Below are positions 61,656 to 64,000 of a stretch of DNA of 64,000 bases, piece after piece (within the stretch, counting starts at the first letter, position 1; every line of letters begins with the position of its first letter). A program made the position numbers and the translations under genes. The stretch lies in assembly GCF_900109735.1 (NCBI RefSeq), contig NZ_FOAS01000011.1, positions 99,820 through 163,819 on the forward strand, in the 5' to 3' direction. The notes below the pieces were generated by a model. That model had not been told where the DNA came from, made no database searches, and saw nothing but the letters and a program-made list of their open reading frames with translations. The stretch is from Atopomonas hussainii (GTDB lineage: Bacteria; Pseudomonadota; Gammaproteobacteria; Pseudomonadales; Pseudomonadaceae).

Positions 61656-62093
61656 TTACGCTTCGCTCACATACATGGTGATTTCGCCACGCAGCACCAC
61701 TTTATCGCCCACATAGGCCGTGACCGGCACTTTAAAGTCGCCGGTTTCGCCCCACGGCAGACTGCTGCCGTCGGCGATGACTTTCACGTCGCCATCGGCT
61801 TTGGCGGTGTATTCCACCGTCATGCCGCGCGGAATCCAACGCTGGCCTTGGCTGATAGACGCATCGGTCATGGTGCCGGCGGCGAGTTCCGCGCCGTTAC
61901 ACAGCGCAATCGCGTGTACGGTGCCGATGTGGTTACACACTTCGCGGCGCTTAGGGAAGTGCACTTCGGCAAAGGTAGGGCGCAGCTCAATGACTTGCGC
62001 CGCGATGCTGCCGAAATACGGGGCGACTTGACCAATCATGCCGCTAAAGGCGGCGCTGCCAGCGCTCTGGAACATCTGTAACATCTGACTCAT
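61656..62093 (-). CDS. Hotdog-fold thioesterase-like protein (DUF4442)
   Basis: A 145-aa protein of the DUF4442/PaaI-like hotdog superfamily. It shows VIELRPTFAEVHFPKRREVC, NHIGTVHAIALCNGAELAAG (with the His and Glu/Asp positions used by hotdog thioesterases) and YTAKADGDVKVIAD. It probably hydrolyses an acyl-CoA; substrate unknown. It is divergent from a TetR gene with palindromic sites in the gap, so TetR control is likely. Confidence 0.85.
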   Translation of the reverse strand: MSQMLQMFQSAGSAAFSGMIGQVAPYFGSIAAQVIELRPTFAEVHFPKRREVCNHIGTVHAIALCNGAELAAGTMTDASISQGQRWIPRGMTVEYTAKADGDVKVIADGSSLPWGETGDFKVPVTAYVGDKVVLRGEITMYVSEA

Positions 62094-62136
62094 AACGGTT
62101 CTCGCAGTTATTTGAGGAAGTTGCGCGCCGAGTCAG

Positions 62137-62142
62137 TATAAT
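62137..62142 (+). promoter_or_regulatory. Consensus -10 element in the TetR/thioesterase gap
   Basis: TATAAT at 62137-62142 on the plus strand; on the minus strand the overlapping TGATTATACT could be an extended -10 for the thioesterase gene. No good -35 was seen for the plus strand. Confidence 0.45.
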
Positions 62143-62146
62143 CAAG

Positions 62147-62175
62147 CTAGAATTTAATTCTAGAAAAATATTCTA
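62147..62175. promoter_or_regulatory. Palindromic TetR operators
   Basis: CTAGAATTTAATTCTAG (62147-62163) is a perfect palindrome about its central base, followed and overlapped by the half-site pair TAGAA..TTCTA (62161-62175). Both lie between the divergent thioesterase and TetR genes. Confidence 0.75.
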
Positions 62176-62188
62176 TTTGTGAGGGCGT

Positions 62189-62767
62189 ATGCCACGCGCA
62201 TCGCGTAAAGACAGCATCCTAGAGGCCGCGCTGGCGTGCTTTAGTGAGCACGGCGTTGAAGCCACCACCATTGAAATGATTCGCGACCGCTCCGGCGCGA
62301 GCATCGGTAGTCTGTACCACCATTTCGGCAATAAAGAGCGCATTCTCGCGGCGCTGTATGTGGCAGGCACCGAGGCCTATCACGGCTTTCTGCAAGATGC
62401 TTGGCAGCACGTCGATGGTGCGCAAAGCGCGGTAGAAACCTTAGTGGGCAGCTATATCGACTGGGTTGGGCAAAACCCTGACTGGGCGCGTTTTCTGTTG
62501 CACTGCCGGGGGCGGGTTGAGGCAGGGGAGCAGGGTGACACGCTGCGCCAGCACAACCGCGAGCATTTCTTGTGGATTGAGCGGCAGCTCAAGATGTACC
62601 GCGAGCAGGGCTTGCTGCGCGAATTGCCGCGCGATGTGTTTACTGCACTGTTGATTGGCCCCACACAAGACTACATGCGCCACTGGTTGGCTGGCCGCGT
62701 GCAAACGCCGCTGGAGCAATGCCGACCTTTGCTGGCGCAGGCGGCGTGGATGGTAGTGAAAACATAA
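62189..62767 (+). CDS. TetR/AcrR-family transcriptional regulator
   Basis: A 192-aa regulator with the helix-turn-helix VEATTIEMIRDRSGASIGSL followed by YHHFGNKERILAALY (about residues 24-58), a very typical TetR N-terminus, and a helical ligand domain. It is divergent from the DUF4442 hotdog gene and lies 13 bp after tandem palindromes, suggesting autoregulation and control of that gene. Regulators of this type near acyl-CoA thioesterases often sense fatty acids or acyl-CoA; that is inference. Confidence 0.9.
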   Translation: MPRASRKDSILEAALACFSEHGVEATTIEMIRDRSGASIGSLYHHFGNKERILAALYVAGTEAYHGFLQDAWQHVDGAQSAVETLVGSYIDWVGQNPDWARFLLHCRGRVEAGEQGDTLRQHNREHFLWIERQLKMYREQGLLRELPRDVFTALLIGPTQDYMRHWLAGRVQTPLEQCRPLLAQAAWMVVKT

Positions 62768-62769
62768 AC

Positions 62770-62801
62770 GACCAAGGGCGACTTGAAAGTCGCCCTTGGT
62801 C
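62770..62801. terminator. Long perfect hairpin between TetR gene and cysH
   Basis: GACCAAGGGCGACTT pairs with AAGTCGCCCTTGGTC (with a few bases shared at the tip) just after the TetR stop. There is no T run on either side, so it may stabilise 3' ends or terminate inefficiently. Confidence 0.6.
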
Positions 62802-62821
62802 ACTGCGCTGACGCTGGCCGA

Positions 62822-63559
62822 TTAGGCTTTGGAAATAATGTTGCCGGCGTGCAAGCCACACTCTTTATGCGTGGCTTCTTCCCACCACCAGCGGCCTTCG
62901 CGCTCGTGCTGGTTGGGTAGCACGGCGCGGGTGCACGGCTCGCAGCCGATGCTGATAAAACCGCGCTCGTGCAGGCTGTTGTAGGGCAACTCGAGCATGC
63001 GGATATAACCCCAAACCTCTTCGCTGCTCATGTTCGCCAGCGGGTTGAACTTGTACAGCGGGCGCTCGGCGCTGCCGAAGCTGCCGTCGAGTTCGACCAC
63101 CGCCACTTGGCTGCGGGTGCCGGGGCTTTGGTCTTTACGCTGGCCGGTGGCCCATGCGCGCACGGTGCTCAGTTTGCGCTTGAGCGGGGCGATCTTGCGC
63201 ACGCCGCAGCATTCTTGATGGCCGTCTTTATAAAAGCTGAACAAGCCTTTTTGTTTTACCAAGGCCTCCACGGCGGCGGCCTCGGGGTAGAGCACTTCCA
63301 GTTCGATCTGGTAATGCTCGCGCACTTTTTCCAGAAACTGGTACGTCTCGGGGTGCAGGCGGCCGGTGTCTAAGGTGAAGACTTTTACCTTGGGGTTGAT
63401 CTTCCATGCCATGTCCAGCAGCACCACATCTTCGGCGCCCGAGAAGGACAGCCACAGCTGGTCATCGAACAATTCCAGCGCGCGCTTGATGATGGTTTGC
63501 GGGGCTTGGTCGGTCAGTTCGGCGCGCAAGGCGTCGATATCAGGCAGAGTCTGCGACAT
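62822..63559 (-). CDS. cysH: Adenosine 5'-phosphosulfate reductase (APS-type CysH)
   Basis: Reduces activated sulfate to sulfite in assimilatory sulfur metabolism, using thioredoxin. The 245-aa protein has the PP-loop-like [14 protein letters not shown] near residue 39, [12 protein letters not shown], and the C-terminal catalytic Cys in KECGLH (C234). The cysteine pairs C117-C118 (ECCGVRK) and C206/C209 (GCEPC) are the [4Fe-4S] ligands, which mark it as the APS-reducing type seen in Pseudomonas and plants, not the PAPS type of E. coli. An IS5-type element starts 94 bp upstream of its start codon. Confidence 0.95.
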   Translation of the reverse strand: MSQTLPDIDALRAELTDQAPQTIIKRALELFDDQLWLSFSGAEDVVLLDMAWKINPKVKVFTLDTGRLHPETYQFLEKVREHYQIELEVLYPEAAAVEALVKQKGLFSFYKDGHQECCGVRKIAPLKRKLSTVRAWATGQRKDQSPGTRSQVAVVELDGSFGSAERPLYKFNPLANMSSEEVWGYIRMLELPYNSLHERGFISIGCEPCTRAVLPNQHEREGRWWWEEATHKECGLHAGNIISKA

Positions 63560-63653
63560 GGGTGTCCTTGGAATTTAGGCTAATCGTTTTAGTGCGGCGA
63601 TCTTAGCAAAGCTTGCTTATGCCTTGAATGAAGCTTTTCCACTAAGAATCTAA

Positions 63654-64000
63654 GGAAACGCTGATTTATTCCTCAGCAGCTCTCTTGGCTGGCACAATCG
63701 CGGGAAGCCCATCGCCTGAGTCAGCCGCATGCAAAAAACCTTTTCCGAAGCCGAATATGCCGGCAAGAAAAAGCTGACACGCCGCGATCGATTTCTCAGC
63801 GATCTTGAGCAGCTCACGCCTTGGACCTTGCTTGAAGCTCAGATTGCCCCCTTCTATGCAGACAACACGGGCAAGCGAGGGCGTCCCAGCATTGGTTTGC
63901 CACGCATGCTTCGCTTGTACGTTGTGCAGCAGTGCTTTGGTCTTTCGGACGAAGGCACAGAAGATGCGGTTTACGACAGTCAGGCTATTCGCGGCTTTGT
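63654..64000 (+). mobile_element. IS5-family insertion sequence, left end (truncated by window)
   Basis: The left terminal repeat begins GGAAACGCTGATTTA (63654-63668), preceded by CTAA (63650-63653), which fits the YTAR target duplication of the IS5 group. A transposase gene starts 75 bp inside. The same 15 bases form both ends (one base changed on the right) of the element at 5.5 kb. The right end is beyond the window. Confidence 0.88.
63729..64000 (+). CDS. IS5-family transposase, N-terminal part
   Basis: The first 90 codons of a transposase, running off the window edge. It starts MQKTFSEAEYAGKKKLTRRD and includes the DUF772-type N-terminal domain of the IS5 group (FYADNTGKRGRPSIGLPRML, then RLYVVQQCFGLSDEGTEDAV). 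The catalytic DDE residues would lie further right and cannot be seen, so activity is unknown. No frameshift or stop is present in the visible part. Confidence 0.9.
   Translation, partial: MQKTFSEAEYAGKKKLTRRDRFLSDLEQLTPWTLLEAQIAPFYADNTGKRGRPSIGLPRMLRLYVVQQCFGLSDEGTEDAVYDSQAIRGF

Overview
The window is a stretch of a gammaproteobacterial chromosome, almost certainly from the Pseudomonadaceae. The evidence is gene content and order: gloB/mltD next to methyltransferase-rnhA-dnaQ, then lysine decarboxylase, nhaB, fimL and nudC; ruvCAB-ybgC-tolQRAB-pal-cpoB-queE-queC-tRNA-Lys; ldhA-gacS divergent from cysM-rlmD-relA-mazG. It also carries the Pseudomonas regulators FimL, AmrZ and GacS. I remember these runs from P. 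aeruginosa, but here they are joined in another order and GC looks lower, so this is a related species and not P. aeruginosa. All identifications come from reading the sequence and from memory of the families; no search was run.

Layout. 1-5.5 kb: end of an HDOD-type protein, mltD, gloB, a methyltransferase, rnhA and dnaQ, followed by a small MITE-like element. 5.7-9.6 kb: a PLP-dependent basic amino-acid decarboxylase and NhaB, sharing a bidirectional terminator. 9.9-17.9 kb: fimL, nudC, a TSUP permease, a small membrane protein, an SDR/phosphotransferase pair, then an unrecognised P-loop ATPase and a MscS-like channel. 18-27.2 kb: Holliday-junction resolution (ruvCAB), the complete Tol-Pal envelope system, queuosine precursor synthesis and tRNA-Lys. 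27.3-32.1 kb: nadA, a periplasmic cyclophilin, a hydrolase, a LysR regulator, amrZ, tRNA-Arg(CCT) and two tandem initiator tRNA genes. 32.1-46.1 kb: SOS-controlled dinB, a META lipoprotein, ldhA-gacS, cysM-rlmD-relA-mazG, a DUF2058 gene and a DEAD-box RNA helicase with a long leader. 46.2-63.6 kb is more accessory: hydrolases, a Na/Pi symporter facing a PstS-OmpA fusion, ppnP, a GH31 glycosidase, START, SCP2 and hotdog proteins, sohB, two TetR regulators with clear palindromic operators, and an APS-type cysH. The last 350 bp is the left end of an IS5-family insertion sequence cut by the window edge.

Most of the window is ordinary core genome. I found no CRISPR array, prophage, integron, toxin-antitoxin pair or obvious defence island. 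The items most worth a second look are: the short element at 5.5 kb whose ends match the IS5-type element at 63.65 kb; the unrecognised ATPase and MscS-like pair upstream of ruvC; the GH31 enzyme that resembles sulfoquinovosidase but seems to lack a sulfonate-binding arginine; the PstS-OmpA fusion facing a Na/Pi symporter; and the TetR operators in front of the MpaB-type oxygenase.
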